DNA of 64,000 bases from positions 1-64,000 of the forward strand of contig JBHJHD010000007.1 in the NCBI GenBank assembly GCA_050331115.1, given 5' to 3'. The notes below the pieces were generated by a model that worked only from the letters and a program-made list of their open reading frames with translations, searched no databases and was not told where the DNA came from. The number at the start of each line of letters is the position of its first letter. The stretch's first letter is position 1. This DNA is from JBCCAG01 sp050331115 (GTDB lineage: Bacteria > Cyanobacteriota > Cyanobacteriia > CAKZMO01). The position numbers and the translations under genes are program-made. This document shows, in pieces, positions 1 through 8,899 of the stretch.

Positions 1-10
1 AATTCCCCTG

Positions 11-490
11 CTAATCTCCCCCAATCGAAACCGAGCGACTCCCAGTAGATTTATCTGATGCTTCAAGCTTGGGTTTTGCCGATTCAGCAGGCCCAGCCGA
101 CAGCTGAATCAAATCGCGAACTAAACCCGCAAAACCCGAAACATACTCCTGCTCAGAATTGAGGCGATGATAGTGTAACCGTCTCAGATCACCCGGCACT
201 TCGCACGTTCGCATCATCAACGGAATCACCCGCTTATCCAGCGTTAGCGCCGCCTCCCATTCCCACTCCACATACTTCGACGCCACAGCCCCAGGCGTCA
301 AAATCACCAAAACCGCATCCACCGCCTTGATTGCCTGACGCAGCTGATTCTTCAACTCCTGCCCGCCTCGCATATCCTCAATATCGCGCCAAACCTCAAA
401 ACCGCTGCGCTGAAGCTCCCCTCGCAGCCGCGCGGCAGCCTCCCCACCATCCTTGCGGGCATAGGAGAGAAACACGGTAGTTGCAGTCAC
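11..490 (-). CDS. TIR domain protein
   Basis: A 159-residue protein that is almost entirely one TIR (Toll/interleukin-1 receptor) domain. Seen: the opening strand VFLSYARKD (residues 6-14), a BB-loop-like stretch EDMRGGQEL (38-46), and the helix SKYVEWEWEAAL (71-82). The spacing S71-x5-E77 matches the catalytic glutamate position of NAD-cleaving TIR domains. The tail after about residue 130 is low complexity. The start is GTG at 490, chosen because AGGAG lies about 10 bases upstream. Bacterial TIR domains either cleave NAD or act as scaffolds, often in defence or stress signalling; which applies here cannot be read from the sequence. No other domain is fused to it, and any partner downstream would lie outside the window. 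Confidence 0.88.
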   Translation of the reverse strand: MTATTVFLSYARKDGGEAAARLRGELQRSGFEVWRDIEDMRGGQELKNQLRQAIKAVDAVLVILTPGAVASKYVEWEWEAALTLDKRVIPLMMRTCEVPGDLRRLHYHRLNSEQEYVSGFAGLVRDLIQLSAGPAESAKPKLEASDKSTGSRSVSIGGD

Positions 491-684
491 GGCAAATTAC
501 TCCTACAGACTAAATCCAGAGCGTTAACAACGATTATGGCTCCCGCAGAAGAATACCGCTAACGCCTTGGTAACAAAACTACGTGCTCCCTTGCCCCATT
601 ACGTAGACTTGAATCACAAGACCAATGTGAGATGGCGATCGCCCCACTTCCCTTCACGGGTTCACCGCCCTCCAGTCCGCGCCA

Positions 685-2046
685 TCAAACCAGCCGCTCC
701 CCCATCACATAGGTCGCCTCCACCGCCCGGTCATCCCCCAAAACCATCAGCGAAAACAGGCGATCGCCCAGCTGCTCTAGCGTCGTCGGCCAATCCCCAT
801 TGCGAAGCGCCATCAGCGGCGTCGCCTGTGCGTTGAGCACCACCGCATCTGCTTCCTTCCCCACCTCAAAATTGCCCAGCACCTTTTCTAGATTAAGGGC
901 GCGGGCTCCGCCCAGAGTGGCGAGAAATAAGGCCTGAAAGGGAGAAAGGCGCTGCCCCTGAAGCTGCGCCACCTTGTAGGCCTCTCCGGCGGTGCGCAGC
1001 AGGGAAAAGCTAGTGCCCGCGCCAATGTCGGTGCCCAGCCCCAGCTTCACCGGGTGTTTCGGGTCTAGGGCCTGCTGCAGCGGAAACAGGCCGCTGCCCA
1101 GAAACAAGTTCGAAGTCGGGCAAAAGGCGATCGCCGCCTGGGCCGCCGACAGCCGCTCAAACTCCGAGGGCGTCAGCTGCACGCCGTGGGCAAATATGGA
1201 GCGGTCCGTCACCAACCCCGCCTGCTCGTAGACCTGCAGGTAGTCGCTGCACTGGGGGAACAGGGCCTTCACCTGGGCTACTTCCTCGACGTTCTCAGAC
1301 AGGTGGGTATGTAGATAGACCTCTGGAAACTCCTGCAGCAGCCGGCCCGCGGCCAAGAGCTGCTCGGGGGTCGAAGTGATCGCGAAGCGGGGGGTGACGG
1401 CGTAGAGGGCGCGGCCCCGGCGATGCCAGCGGTGGATTAGCGCTCGGCTGTCTTGGTAGGCGGACGCCGCCGTGTCTTGGAGGCTGTCAGGGGCGTGGCG
1501 GTCCATCATCACCTTCCCGGCAATCATCCTCAGGTTGCGGCGCTCCGCCGCCTCAAAAAATGCGTCCACCGAGGTTGGGAAAACCGTCGTGAACACTAAG
1601 GCTGTGGTGGTGCCGTGGCGCAGCAGCTCATCCAGGAAAAAATCGGCGATTTTTTGGGCATAGCCCTTGTCGTGAAAGCGGCTTTCCAGCGGAAAAATGT
1701 ACTCCGAGAGCCAGCTCAGCAGCTGCTCCCCGTAGGAGGCGATCGCGCCAGTTTGAGGGTAGTGGATATGGGTATCGATGAAACCAGGGACGATGAGGCG
1801 GTGGGGGTAGTGATAGATAGGCAGAGCTGAGTAAGTGCCCTTAAGATCTGCGTAGGCCCCCGCGGCGGCCACATGCCCCTTTTCGATCACCAGCAGGCCA
1901 TCGGGAATGTAGCGCAGGCTGCGGGCTAGAGAGACCTGAAAGGGATTGTCGATGCAGTCTAACAGTCCGCCCCTCAACGCCAAAGACTTAGGGGCGGACG
2001 AATCGGTCGAGGCTGCGAAAGCCCGCATTGTGGGGTCGCCTACCAT
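685..2046 (-). CDS. guaD: Guanine deaminase
   Basis: Cytoplasmic zinc amidohydrolase converting guanine to xanthine and ammonia. Seen: the metal-binding motif PGFIDTHIHYPQ near residue 90, HTHLSEN in the middle, HGVQLTPSEFERL, and GLGTDIGAGTSFSLL carrying the late aspartate ligand; the C-terminal stretch GNFEVGKEADAVVLN is typical of amidohydrolases. Length 453 residues fits the family (about 430-450). A second ATG at 2028 gives a slightly shorter product and may be the true start, since no clear ribosome site precedes 2046. It sits alone on the minus strand. Xanthine made here could feed a molybdenum hydroxylase such as the one encoded at 14336-18227, but the two are 12 kb apart and the link is inference. 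Confidence 0.93.
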   Translation of the reverse strand: MVGDPTMRAFAASTDSSAPKSLALRGGLLDCIDNPFQVSLARSLRYIPDGLLVIEKGHVAAAGAYADLKGTYSALPIYHYPHRLIVPGFIDTHIHYPQTGAIASYGEQLLSWLSEYIFPLESRFHDKGYAQKIADFFLDELLRHGTTTALVFTTVFPTSVDAFFEAAERRNLRMIAGKVMMDRHAPDSLQDTAASAYQDSRALIHRWHRRGRALYAVTPRFAITSTPEQLLAAGRLLQEFPEVYLHTHLSENVEEVAQVKALFPQCSDYLQVYEQAGLVTDRSIFAHGVQLTPSEFERLSAAQAAIAFCPTSNLFLGSGLFPLQQALDPKHPVKLGLGTDIGAGTSFSLLRTAGEAYKVAQLQGQRLSPFQALFLATLGGARALNLEKVLGNFEVGKEADAVVLNAQATPLMALRNGDWPTTLEQLGDRLFSLMVLGDDRAVEATYVMGERLV

Positions 2047-2323
2047 TGCGCTACACCAGTGGCAACTGGCCTAGATTAGCATTTTTCGGCTGACTTTCTG
2101 AGGGCAAAATTAGATAATCTTTTGTCTCACCTCGCTGCAGTGACATTACATTACGAACGGTAGAAAACTCAACCACAATATATACTAGAATTGAGATCCA
2201 CCATAGACGACGTTAACTGCCTTCCGCGCCAATATTTCTGTAAGACTATCGTTTCAGACGGCACTATTTTCCCTTTGCGCATAACCTTCGGCAATCGGTG
2301 TATTGGCAGGACAAAAGAGAGAC

Positions 2324-2674
2324 ATGACTAAACCTTTAACCGGCAAAGCGCTCCTCCAAAAAGTGGAGACCTTATCCCATCTATCTAAGCGAGAGACGGC
2401 CCGAGAGTGCGGCTATGTCAGCGTCAACGGGCGCGGTCAGGAGAAAACCAATCTCGCTGAATTTTACGACGCGCTCCTAGAGGCAAAAGGAATTCATCTC
2501 GAGCCCGAGAGGTCAGGCGACAAGCGCGGGCGGGAAGCCGACTATCGCGCCCGCGTGCAAAAGAACGGCCAAATTGTGATTGGCTCATCCTACACCGAGA
2601 AGATGAATCTCCAGCCTGGCGACGAGTTTGAGGTCAAGCTGGGATATAAGCATATCCATCTCAATGCCCTCTAA
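2324..2674 (+). CDS. AbrB-like transcriptional regulator (cyAbrB)
   Basis: A 116-residue DNA-binding regulator of the cyanobacterial AbrB family, which in studied species affects carbon/nitrogen balance, hydrogenase and other genes. Seen: the family N-terminus MTKPLTGKALLQKVETLSHL, then the conserved RARVQKNGQIVIGSSYTEKM and GDEFEVKLGYKHIHL forming the AbrB-type barrel at the C-terminus. The ATG at 2324 is preferred over a TTG at 2303 because homologues begin at this MTKPLTGK sequence and a purine-rich AAAGAGAGA lies just upstream. It stands as a single gene between the divergent guanine deaminase and a small membrane protein gene. In this family the DNA-binding half is C-terminal, the reverse of Bacillus AbrB. 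Confidence 0.92.
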   Translation: MTKPLTGKALLQKVETLSHLSKRETARECGYVSVNGRGQEKTNLAEFYDALLEAKGIHLEPERSGDKRGREADYRARVQKNGQIVIGSSYTEKMNLQPGDEFEVKLGYKHIHLNAL

Positions 2675-2868
2675 CCAATCGCCATCGCGCTAAAGCGCGG
2701 GGTAAAGCGGTGAGATAGGCCGAAAATAGGTCAACTAGGGCATAGATTGAGCGGCATAGATTGGGCGAATAAATTGGGCGAATAGACTTAAGGCATAGGT
2801 CAGACCAATTAGGTTCTATTTTGCAAATTTGTTTTGTAAAATATTGACATTAAAACTGGAGCTGACCC

Positions 2869-3093
2869 ATGCATCTTCTTACCCTGGCTTTCGACCTTAC
2901 GGCTGTCGGCGGCGGGCTCTATTTGGTCATTGGCCTTGTGCTGCATCTCATCGCTGCTTGGAAGTCCTGCGCACCGACGTCAGCTTTGTCTGAAGCGGCG
3001 GTACTGCCCGTCAGAAATGAGCAGCCTTCCCCCCGTCGCCAGAGCGAGCTGGAGCAGCTTGCTGCATGGAACGATCGCTTTGGCCTTACGTAA
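2869..3093 (+). CDS. Small hypothetical membrane protein
   Basis: A 74-residue ORF with one hydrophobic segment (about residues 3-30, LTLAFDLTAVGG...VIGLVLHLIAAW) and a polar tail with QSELEQLAAWNDRFGLT at the end. No family recognised. Support for it being real is modest: an ATG preceded by CTGGAG at a good distance, and a plausible membrane-anchor-plus-tail design. It ends 38 bases before the end of the convergent PhoD-like gene. It could be a chance ORF. Confidence 0.45.
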   Translation: MHLLTLAFDLTAVGGGLYLVIGLVLHLIAAWKSCAPTSALSEAAVLPVRNEQPSPRRQSELEQLAAWNDRFGLT

Positions 3094-3130
3094 CGGCTTT
3101 GCCTCAAGCGCTACAGCCCAGTTGCCAGCG

Positions 3131-5497
3131 CTAAAATCTTGCGATCGCCCTGTCGTCCGGCGCTTTGCTCATTTGCAGCTGGGCAGCCTGCGGAAGCTCA
3201 CTGCCATAGCGGCTGCGCAACAGCTCCAGCGGCTGCCATGGGCTAAGCCAGTAGAGGTCATGGGCGATCGCGGCGGGCTGTCCGTCGTCATCACGGAAGA
3301 TACGCACAACCCCCAGATTATTGACGCCCAACACCTCAGAGCCGTCTTGAATGCAGCGCAATCGCAGCAGGCGCCGCCACTGCAGCCAGCGCCCCTGAGG
3401 TCGGACTGGCGACGTCTCCGCGTCGGGCGCTAGCCTATCCACCGTAGCCGCCGCCCGGCGGACCTGCTGCCGCGAGAGCCATTCGAGGTGGCACCACCAG
3501 TCAGGCGATCGCTTCTGCTCTAGATTCGCAGCGCGGCCCAAAATCCGCCGCAGAAAATTTCGCTTCACTTCGGTCATGGTTTTGGGGTGATTCCAGCCGG
3601 CCCAGTGGCGATCGCGCTCCGGCAGCAGCCAGGATTTTAAGCGGCTTTGCACCAGGCGAGTCTGCTCCTCTTCATTCTTGAAGCTGCTGCAGGTGAGCTG
3701 CAGCAAAACCTGGGAGCTCGAACCATCGGCGGGCTCATAGGTCAACCGCACCGACGAGCTGTAGTGAATATCGCCAGAGAGAATGACCACCTGCTGGGGA
3801 TGCTGCACCAGCGTTGTAATCAATTCAGCGAGCGCCTCCATATTGATGGTCCAGGCGTCTCCCACGTCGGTGTTAAACACCCGCTTATTGCTGAGCTTCC
3901 ACTCGTGAATCCAGTCAATCACCTTGAGGTGGAATACGTTGGTTGGCGCTACCACAAAGGTAATTTTTGCCGAGCTGCGGGACAGCGGACGCGCCAGCTG
4001 CTGCTCAAAGGCTGCCGGACTCAGCAGTCTCGGGGGGGTAATTGGCGACTCGTCCATTAGAAATCCGCGCCACAGCCGCGCGTCCAAAAGAATGACGCTG
4101 TGGTTGTGGCTCTCAATTACCACGTGCCAGTCAATGGCCTCGGGGTAGCGCTTGAGGCACTGCAGGCCATCGCCGGCAGCCGTGAAGTGGGGCAGCCCCG
4201 TCTCAGGATCATAGGCCGGCATGCCGACGTAGCGGGCGATCGCCTCGTGTGCCTCAAAGTTTGTGCCCTCCGACTGGGTCCAGTCTTCCGTCGCGCTCAG
4301 CAGGTCTGAGGCAGGCTCGCCCGACTCAAACCGAGCGGGCTGATTTCCCCAGCCCTGAAACAGAGCGTAGGCGTGGAGCGCGTTTTGAACCACCCGCCGT
4401 CCCAAGGGCTTACCCAGCACCCGCAGGCACCAGGCCCGGTTGAGGTTCCAGTCGTCGCTGACGTCGTGGTCGTCAAAAATCATGTAGCTGGGCACGTTGG
4501 CCAGCGCCCGGCGGACCCGCCATAGGGTCTGTCTAAAGCGCTGCAGCGCCTGCTCGTCTTGCCGCCACTGCCGAGCCCCATCCCGGTCTATGCCGTCGTG
4601 GGGCTCGGGCAAGCTGTCGGGCCAGCAGCTTGGCGACCACATCAGCAGATAGAGGGCACAGAACTCCCCCAGGCTAAACAGATGGCTCGTCACCCGCGAT
4701 CGCTTCTCCCGCAGCCCACCCGTAAAGCCCGCCCCCCGCGTTGCGACATCGGCCCGCAGCCCCGCCAGCAGCGATTCCGGGGCGTGGTAAGCAACGTCGG
4801 GCTCCAGCGGCCCGACGGGTAGCGCTTCCGTCCAGCCCAGCAGGGCATTGCCGAAAGGGCTACACATGGCCAGCATGGCGTCTGCCACATCGTCGGCGTA
4901 GATTTGATCTCCAGTGTGAAAGAGCTGGTGGGGACGGTGGTAGGGAGAGGCGGCGGCCTGCTCAATGAGCCGGTCGATGATGGGCAGAGCGTCGTGGCCT
5001 TCGCCGTGGGCTTTGCGGCAGGAGCCATGGGCCATTTTCAGGTGACCGATATCGCTGGGTGGCAGGGCGAAAGTGGGCCGCTGGTGGTCGAAATAGCTGA
5101 TGGTCGGCCCAGATCCAAGGGCCTGCAAGAGGGACTGGGACACCCGGCTGTCCTGAAGCTCGCCTTGAATCTTCTCCTGAGGCGCGACTTGGGGCGTAAA
5201 CCGTAGGTCGTAGGCGTAGAGGCGATCGCTCTGCAGTGAGGCGGTTAGGGGCCGGGCAATCACGACGGCAATGTGGAGCGATCGGCCCACCCGAATCGTG
5301 GTTCCCTGACCCGCCATCTGGGGCTCCCCGAGCCGAGCGCCTTGATTCGCAGTGGTGTAAATCGTCAGCTCTACCGTAGAGGGATGCTTCAGGGCGATCC
5401 ACACCGCCACAGACTCAAACGTCGCATGTCTCAGCACTGGCCCCGCTAAAATTAACGGACAGGTTTGAAGATGCTGGAACCAGTCAAAGTAGGTCAT
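3131..5497 (-). CDS. PhoD-like metallophosphatase family protein
   Basis: A 788-residue member of the PhoD-like phosphatase/metallophosphoesterase superfamily. Seen: MAHGSCRK (about 155-162), HTGDQIYADD (194-203), FDDHDVSDDW (341-350) and SGDIHYSSS near residue 580, which are the metal-binding blocks of the PhoD-like fold. There is no Tat or Sec signal at the N-terminus, unlike classical secreted PhoD, so the product is probably cytoplasmic. It is much longer than B. subtilis PhoD because of inserts and a long C-terminal extension. The substrate is unknown; large cyanobacterial homologues are usually annotated only as alkaline phosphatase D-like. The gene appears monocistronic. Confidence 0.8.
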   Translation of the reverse strand: MTYFDWFQHLQTCPLILAGPVLRHATFESVAVWIALKHPSTVELTIYTTANQGARLGEPQMAGQGTTIRVGRSLHIAVVIARPLTASLQSDRLYAYDLRFTPQVAPQEKIQGELQDSRVSQSLLQALGSGPTISYFDHQRPTFALPPSDIGHLKMAHGSCRKAHGEGHDALPIIDRLIEQAAASPYHRPHQLFHTGDQIYADDVADAMLAMCSPFGNALLGWTEALPVGPLEPDVAYHAPESLLAGLRADVATRGAGFTGGLREKRSRVTSHLFSLGEFCALYLLMWSPSCWPDSLPEPHDGIDRDGARQWRQDEQALQRFRQTLWRVRRALANVPSYMIFDDHDVSDDWNLNRAWCLRVLGKPLGRRVVQNALHAYALFQGWGNQPARFESGEPASDLLSATEDWTQSEGTNFEAHEAIARYVGMPAYDPETGLPHFTAAGDGLQCLKRYPEAIDWHVVIESHNHSVILLDARLWRGFLMDESPITPPRLLSPAAFEQQLARPLSRSSAKITFVVAPTNVFHLKVIDWIHEWKLSNKRVFNTDVGDAWTINMEALAELITTLVQHPQQVVILSGDIHYSSSVRLTYEPADGSSSQVLLQLTCSSFKNEEEQTRLVQSRLKSWLLPERDRHWAGWNHPKTMTEVKRNFLRRILGRAANLEQKRSPDWWCHLEWLSRQQVRRAAATVDRLAPDAETSPVRPQGRWLQWRRLLRLRCIQDGSEVLGVNNLGVVRIFRDDDGQPAAIAHDLYWLSPWQPLELLRSRYGSELPQAAQLQMSKAPDDRAIARF

Positions 5498-5957
5498 TAG
5501 CTTCAGGCGTCGCCACGGACTAATACCTTAGCGAACTTTAGGCGACGGTGCCGTCGCTCCAAAGGGATAGCGCTTCTCGGTTGAGGCTATAGCGTTGAGG
5601 CTATGGCGTCGGGACCTGGGGAATGGTCCAAGATTTTGACGAGAGCCACAGATCTATCTGGCTAAAGTTACATCTGTTGGGCCAAAATTCATGATTAAAT
5701 ATGTCAGGCATCCCAGGGGAACACCAAGGGCCAGAGGTCCCATATGCCGGGCCATCCACTCTCAGTTCTTTACATTAATTAGTTCTTTACATTAATTAGT
5801 CTTCCTAGCTCAGAAACTTTGCTCTAGAGAAGACCGCTTGCGGTCTGTTGCGCCTTTCGACATGACGTTGCTCTACCCCACTTTGTTCCCCCGCCGGTAA
5901 ACGCCAGTCAGGCGTCAGGCTAGCCCTTCGACCCACGTTAAAATCCCCCATTCCGTC
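5498..5957. other. Intergenic region without recognised gene
   Basis: About 460 bases between the divergent PhoD-like gene and the repeat-rich membrane protein gene. It contains a 17-base direct tandem repeat (5764-5797) and a short perfect hairpin AGACCG-CTTG-CGGTCT at 5831-5846. No RNA gene or convincing short CDS is visible; it presumably holds both promoters. Confidence 0.5.
5764..5797. repeat. 17-bp direct tandem duplication
   Basis: Two identical copies of AGTTCTTTACATTAATT (5764-5780 and 5781-5797), followed by a third partial AGTCTT. It lies in the divergent promoter region and is much AT-richer than its surroundings. Confidence 0.85.
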
Positions 5958-8183
5958 ATGAGCCAGCTTGATTCATCTTTTTCCCCCAACATCGGCAGCG
6001 TCGGCGTTGCCCCTGGGTCTTCATCCCGTCGGTCAGCGCCTTGGCGATGGCTGCTGGTGTCATCAGCCCTGTGCATGGCCATGGGCGCGGCAGCCGTCAG
6101 CGCCTTTCTATGGCTGCTGTCGGTACCCACGGCTCCAGAATGTCAGCGACTGTCGTCCCTCTCCCCCGACATCGATCGCCTCTACTGCTCCCAAATCGCT
6201 GCTTCATCCGGCGACGCGGAGGATCTGCTGGCGGGGCTAGCGTTGATGTCCAGCTGGAAAGAGACCCATCCCCTCTATAACGAAGCTCAAAACTGGATGG
6301 CGGAGTGGTCGGCCTCAATTCTAGAGATTGCCGACCGGACGGTACGCCAGGGTAATTTGGAGCAGGGCCGTCAGCTTGCCCAGCAGATTCCTGCCCGCAG
6401 CCCCAACCATGAGGATGCCTTGGCCGCCCTAGCCGAGTGGGACGAAACTTGGGCCTGGGGCGAAGATTTGGTGAGCCAGGCTCAGGCGGCGATTCGGGCC
6501 AGCCAGTGGGGTGAGGTGACCCAAGTGATTCAGACGCTGCGGTACTCGGAATACCGCTACTGGCGATCGCAGCAGACCCAGGCGCTGAGCGAGCAGGTCT
6601 CCTCAGAGAAGGCGGCCCAGCGGCGGCGTTCGGATGCCCAGCGCGCCGCCCAGGCGGGTACGCCAGAAGGGCTGAGTCAGGCGATTGGCCTCGCTCAGCA
6701 GATTGAGACCGACACCTACACCTGGGCCCAAATGCAGCCGGAGCTTAACCAGTGGGGCGATCGCCTGCTGGATAAAGGCCTCAAAGATTGGTACGCCACT
6801 CGGTTCCCCGAGGCGATCGCTGTGGGCGAGCTGGTGGCCGGCGTCCCAGACTTGGCCATTGACGCCCACGACCTGATGATTTTAAGTCGCGCCCGGAAGC
6901 GGGCGATCGCCAGCTTCACCAACTGGGAGCCCACCATCGCCCATTTATGGGACCTCAACCGCGCCATCGCCACCGCAAAGGCGATCACCCCAGAGAGCCG
7001 GTTTTATCCCCAGGCGTCATCTAGCATTGCCAGCTGGGAAGAGCAAATTCAGGACTTGAGCCAGCTTTATCAAGCGCGGCTGGCGGCGGACGGCGGAGCG
7101 GTGGCCTCATACCAGACAGCCATCTCCAGCGCCGCTGAGATCGACGCTGGGCACCTGCGACGCCTCCAGAGCCAGACCCTTGCGGCCCATTGGCAACGGG
7201 AGATCGAGCGCATTGAAGATCAGCCTTACTTGAGAGCCGCCCAGCAGCTGGCCCAGTCCGGTGGCGTAGCGGATCTGAGGGCAGCGGTGGTCCGCGCCGG
7301 CCAGATTCAGTCCGACCGCGCCCTCTATGGCGAGGCTCAGGGGGCGATCGCCAAATGGACCGAGCAAATTCAAACCATCGAAGACCGACCCATTCTCGAT
7401 CAGGCACGCCAGCACGCCAGCCGAGGACAGCTTGGCCGAGCAATTCGCGAGGCCTCGGCCGTACGCGCAGGCCGAGCGCTCTATGGCGAGGCCCGCACCC
7501 TCAGACGGCAATGGCAGGCCCAGATCGACGCCGCTCGCCAACGGTCCGCTCGCCAACGGCCCAATCTCTCGCCGAATGCGCCCGCCGCGACTCCGGCCCC
7601 GGCGGCGGTGAGATCAGCCCCGGCGCGGAAGCCCGAAGTTCGTCAGTCAGCAGGGCAGCCGGCAGCGCTGCCCAGGATTGAGACCGTCCCGGGCGATCGC
7701 CCAGCTCAAAGCAGTACAGCGCCTACGGTCGAATTTCGAGGGCCAGTCGTAGCCCCTTTGCCCGACCCGCAACTCCCTCCTGATGCCGTCTACCCATCAG
7801 AGACGCCTGCAGCGCTCACGCCCGCTGCCCCGCGCTTTTCAAATGAGTTTGTAGATGAGTCCGGCAGCGTCGCAGAGCCCCTAGACGTCGCCCCGCGATC
7901 GCCTGCTACCCCAAGCGCGCCGGGCGACCAGACCTCAGCGGCACCCGGCAGCCCGGCGGCACCTGACCCAGCAGCGCCGGCAGACAGCCGGCGCTCCGCG
8001 CTCCCCGAGGCTGCTTCAGAAGTAGGGGAAGCGCCGCTAGGTCCCCAGTCGCGCCTGAGCGACACAGCGCCCCCCGAGCGCATTGACCTACTGCCAGAAT
8101 CATCCTCGCTGGCGTCTGCTGAGTTCTTAGGCGACGAGAGTGCATTTCCGCTACTCTATGCCGGTCCACTATTTGTAATCTAG
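5958..8183 (+). CDS. Repeat-rich membrane protein, Pro/Ala-rich C-terminus
   Basis: A 741-residue protein of unknown function. Seen: a short cytosolic N-terminus, one membrane segment (about 30-56, WRWLLVSSALCMAMGAAAV...), then a long helical region with degenerate repeats of roughly 50-60 residues with the pattern 'RxLYxEAxxxIxxWxxQIxxIEDxPxLxxA' (clearest copies at residues 360-520), and a disordered Pro/Ala/Ser-rich C-terminal third (about 520-741). Similar cyanobacterial proteins are sometimes labelled 'chromosome segregation ATPase', but I see no Walker motifs, so that label is not supported here. The helical repeats suggest a TPR-like scaffold outside the cytoplasmic membrane. It is followed 26 bases later by a methyltransferase gene on the same strand. 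Confidence 0.75.
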   Translation: MSQLDSSFSPNIGSVGVAPGSSSRRSAPWRWLLVSSALCMAMGAAAVSAFLWLLSVPTAPECQRLSSLSPDIDRLYCSQIAASSGDAEDLLAGLALMSSWKETHPLYNEAQNWMAEWSASILEIADRTVRQGNLEQGRQLAQQIPARSPNHEDALAALAEWDETWAWGEDLVSQAQAAIRASQWGEVTQVIQTLRYSEYRYWRSQQTQALSEQVSSEKAAQRRRSDAQRAAQAGTPEGLSQAIGLAQQIETDTYTWAQMQPELNQWGDRLLDKGLKDWYATRFPEAIAVGELVAGVPDLAIDAHDLMILSRARKRAIASFTNWEPTIAHLWDLNRAIATAKAITPESRFYPQASSSIASWEEQIQDLSQLYQARLAADGGAVASYQTAISSAAEIDAGHLRRLQSQTLAAHWQREIERIEDQPYLRAAQQLAQSGGVADLRAAVVRAGQIQSDRALYGEAQGAIAKWTEQIQTIEDRPILDQARQHASRGQLGRAIREASAVRAGRALYGEARTLRRQWQAQIDAARQRSARQRPNLSPNAPAATPAPAAVRSAPARKPEVRQSAGQPAALPRIETVPGDRPAQSSTAPTVEFRGPVVAPLPDPQLPPDAVYPSETPAALTPAAPRFSNEFVDESGSVAEPLDVAPRSPATPSAPGDQTSAAPGSPAAPDPAAPADSRRSALPEAASEVGEAPLGPQSRLSDTAPPERIDLLPESSSLASAEFLGDESAFPLLYAGPLFVI

Positions 8184-8209
8184 GCCCTTAGCATTGAGTA
8201 GCTCTGCCT

Positions 8210-8851
8210 ATGACCGATGAGCGCCAGTACGCCCCCGCGACCGAACGCAACCGAGACCCCATTCTGGCGGTGCTCCAGCGTGTCCTGCCCGCAGAGGGAA
8301 CGGTACTCGAGGTCTCCAGCGGAACGGGGCAGCATGCGGTCTACTTTGCGCCGCATCTTCAGTCCCGCGCGTGGCTGCCGTCTGATCGCGACCCCCAGGC
8401 CCTCAGCAGCATTGCCGCATGGCAACAGCATCAGCCGGCCGATAATCTGCTTGCGCCGATTTATCTCGACGCCCAAGAGACCGTGTGGTCCGTCGAAACT
8501 GCTCTAGATCAAGGCAGCGAAGCTCGCCTCGACAGCCCAATTACCGCCGTTGTCAATATTAATATGCTGCATATCTCCCCCTGGACAGCCGGGCTAGGGC
8601 TGCTGGCCGGTGCTGGCCGCATTCTTTCGGGTACGGGCGGCGTCCTATATCTCTACGGCCCGTTTCGCGTCCAGGGGCAGCTCGTCCCCAGTAACGCGGA
8701 CTTCGACCAAATGCTCCGCAGCCGTAATGCCGAATGGGGCATCCGGGAACTCGATGAGGTGGTTGCCGCTGCCCAAGCCCAGGGCTTAAAGCTGGTTGAC
8801 CAAGTGGCAATGCCGGCCAACAATCTGTCGCTGGTGTTCAAGGCCAGCTGA
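8210..8851 (+). CDS. DUF938 family SAM-dependent methyltransferase
   Basis: A 213-residue class I methyltransferase-like protein of the DUF938 family. Seen: the N-terminus RQYAPATERNRDPILAVLQ, the SAM-binding loop VLEVSSGTGQHAVYFAPHL (about 33-51), an acidic post-II residue in WLPSDRDPQAL, and NINMLHISPW in the motif IV area, all characteristic of DUF938. The substrate is not known for the family. The gene begins 26 bases after the preceding membrane protein gene, so they may be co-transcribed. Confidence 0.85.
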   Translation: MTDERQYAPATERNRDPILAVLQRVLPAEGTVLEVSSGTGQHAVYFAPHLQSRAWLPSDRDPQALSSIAAWQQHQPADNLLAPIYLDAQETVWSVETALDQGSEARLDSPITAVVNINMLHISPWTAGLGLLAGAGRILSGTGGVLYLYGPFRVQGQLVPSNADFDQMLRSRNAEWGIRELDEVVAAAQAQGLKLVDQVAMPANNLSLVFKAS

Positions 8852-8899
8852 GCACAGGCTGCCTTGAGATCTATTGCGCTGCGCTGGCGCACGTTGGCG

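Noticed and set aside
4249..5402. Many long antisense frames across the PhoD-like gene
   Set aside because: They are mirror frames in GC-rich coding DNA with Pro/Arg-rich products and no family resemblance.
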